Shown here one piece after another: positions 5,618-6,468 of a stretch of 6,468 nucleotides of DNA. Origin of the DNA: an uncultured Bacteroidales bacterium (GTDB lineage: Bacteria > Bacteroidota > Bacteroidia > Bacteroidales > UBA932). How positions within the stretch are numbered: position 1 is the stretch's first letter; each line of letters begins with the position of its first letter. The notes beneath the pieces were generated by a model, which was not told where the DNA came from, did no database searches, and worked only from the letters and a program-made list of their open reading frames with translations. The translations under genes were made by a program, and so were the position numbers. The stretch spans positions 1 to 6,468 of the forward strand of contig CAKMNE010000087.1 in NCBI GenBank assembly GCA_927798505.1. Reading direction: 5' to 3'.

Positions 5618-6468
5618 ATGGATGCAGTAATCACTTACGTTGATGGAAACGATCCTGTTTGGCGCAAATCTTTCGCTCAGGCAGTAGGGGTACCCGCTAT
5701 AGAAAAACGTTACCGCGACTGGGGCACTTTGGTGTACCTGGTCCGGGGCATTCGTCGCTATATGCCCTTCATACGCAACATTTTCCTGGTTGTGTCGGGA
5801 GAAAGCCAGGTGCCTTCGTGGGTGTCGGGGAGCGATGTAAGGGTGGTTCTGCACAGCGAAATCATCCCGCAGCGTTTCCTGCCCGTATTCAACAGCACCG
5901 CCATTGAGATGTTTCTGCACAGAATCCCGGGGCTGGACGAGCAATTTGTCTATTTCAATGACGATATGTTTCCTGTCCGGCCCACGCGCGAAGAGGAGTT
6001 TTATGTTGAAGGCAAATCCGTGATAGGCTTCCGCAAGCATCTTTTCCACTTCGGACTCTACAAGCAGCAGACATACAATGCCGATTTGCTGGCCCGCAAG
6101 GCTTTGGGGATGGCTCCGGGACTGATCTTCGTACGCCCCCAGCACACCTGCTCCCCTATGCAGAAAAGCGCCTGCGAGGAAGTTTATGCAAGAATAGGTG
6201 ATGAACTTGAGGCCAGTATTTCTCCTCTGCGGGAAAAGTACAATGTCAACCAGTATGTCTTTTTGGACTATCTGTACTACGGGGGAAGGGCAGTGAATGG
6301 CGCTGCCATATCCAATCTTCATCTTTCGCTTGCCGTAAAGTCTGCGGACCAGGTGTGCGATGCCATCCTTAATCCGCGAACTTCGTTTGTGTGCATCAAC
6401 GACGTGAAACTGTCTGAACCGCAGTATCTTGAGATGAAAACCAGGATACTTGAAGCATTTGAAAAGAA
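5618..6468 (+). CDS. Stealth-family sugar-phosphate transferase (C-terminus cut by window edge)
   Basis: There are 283 codons plus two bases before the window ends; the stop lies outside. The four Stealth conserved regions appear in order. CR1 is DAVITYVDGNDPVW (2-15). CR2 runs from RYRDWGTL (31-38) through LPVFNSTAIE (88-97) to YFNDDMF (112-118). CR3 is around HTCSPMQKSACEEVY (176-190) and the NQYVFLDYLYY segment (211-221). CR4 starts at FVCINDVKL (257-265). Few residues should be missing. Members such as meningococcal capsule polymerases and the human GlcNAc-phosphotransferase move sugar-1-phosphate from a nucleotide sugar to a glycan hydroxyl, making phosphodiester links. Donor and acceptor here are unknown. 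There is no signal peptide or membrane segment, so it is probably cytoplasmic. An in-frame TGA at 5600-5602 and CR1 beginning at residue 2 both fix the ATG start. No other glycan gene is visible in the window; the downstream side is unseen. Confidence 0.93.
   Translation, partial: MDAVITYVDGNDPVWRKSFAQAVGVPAIEKRYRDWGTLVYLVRGIRRYMPFIRNIFLVVSGESQVPSWVSGSDVRVVLHSEIIPQRFLPVFNSTAIEMFLHRIPGLDEQFVYFNDDMFPVRPTREEEFYVEGKSVIGFRKHLFHFGLYKQQTYNADLLARKALGMAPGLIFVRPQHTCSPMQKSACEEVYARIGDELEASISPLREKYNVNQYVFLDYLYYGGRAVNGAAISNLHLSLAVKSADQVCDAILNPRTSFVCINDVKLSEPQYLEMKTRILEAFEK

Noticed and set aside
4898..6322. A 474-codon open frame on the minus strand across the acyltransferase and Stealth genes
   Set aside because: Its codons are exact reverse complements of the sense codons, and both genes share one frame. 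It is stop-free because TTA, CTA and TCA are rare in the sense genes; it ends at a sense CTA codon (4898-4900). Both sense proteins carry clear family motifs and the antisense translation shows none.

Overview
The window looks like chromosomal DNA from a Bacteroidota member, probably order Bacteroidales, with GC near 50% or slightly above. Evidence: several copies of the Bacteroidota sigma-ABfr -7 element (TAnnTTTG, here mostly TATCTTTGC); a TonB-dependent receptor of a type common in Bacteroides relatives; few good Shine-Dalgarno sites; and a tRNA gene with no encoded CCA. The genus cannot be told from the sequence.

Layout. (1) 1-2189, minus strand: a TonB-dependent outer-membrane receptor, cut off at its C-terminus by the window edge. 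The frame is open from the ATG at 2187-2189 to base 1. (2) About 2190-2282, minus strand: a TPP (thiamine pyrophosphate) riboswitch in its leader, abutting the start codon, with its promoter at about 2295-2323. Together these point to thiamine uptake as the receptor's job. (3) 2402-3295, plus strand: a monoacylglycerol-lipase-like alpha/beta hydrolase with its own divergent promoter. (4) 3320-3390, plus strand: tRNA-Gln(TTG), whose promoter straddles the end of the hydrolase gene. (5) 3387-4250, minus strand: a patatin-like phospholipase. Its stop codon lies inside the tRNA acceptor stem. (6) 4313-5587, plus strand: a PlsC-type acyltransferase with an added C-terminal zinc ribbon and an unassigned C-terminal region. 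It is divergent from the patatin gene. (7) 5618-6468, plus strand: a Stealth-family sugar-phosphate transferase, cut off near its C-terminus by the window edge.

How the genes may work together. The receptor and riboswitch form a vitamin B1-responsive import unit. The next three proteins all act, by family, on acyl esters: a serine hydrolase, a patatin lipase and an acyltransferase. They could form a loose lipid turnover and remodelling neighbourhood, but they have separate promoters and no direct proof of coupling. The Stealth protein suggests synthesis of a surface glycan with phosphodiester links. No CRISPR array, insertion sequence, phage gene or rRNA was seen. There is no gene-free stretch over 300 bases; the longest (2190-2401) holds the riboswitch and two divergent promoters. 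The clearest points of interest are the riboswitch fused to the start codon, the very tight packing (tRNA and stop-codon overlap, promoters inside upstream genes) and promoter positions that predict almost leaderless mRNAs for the last two genes.
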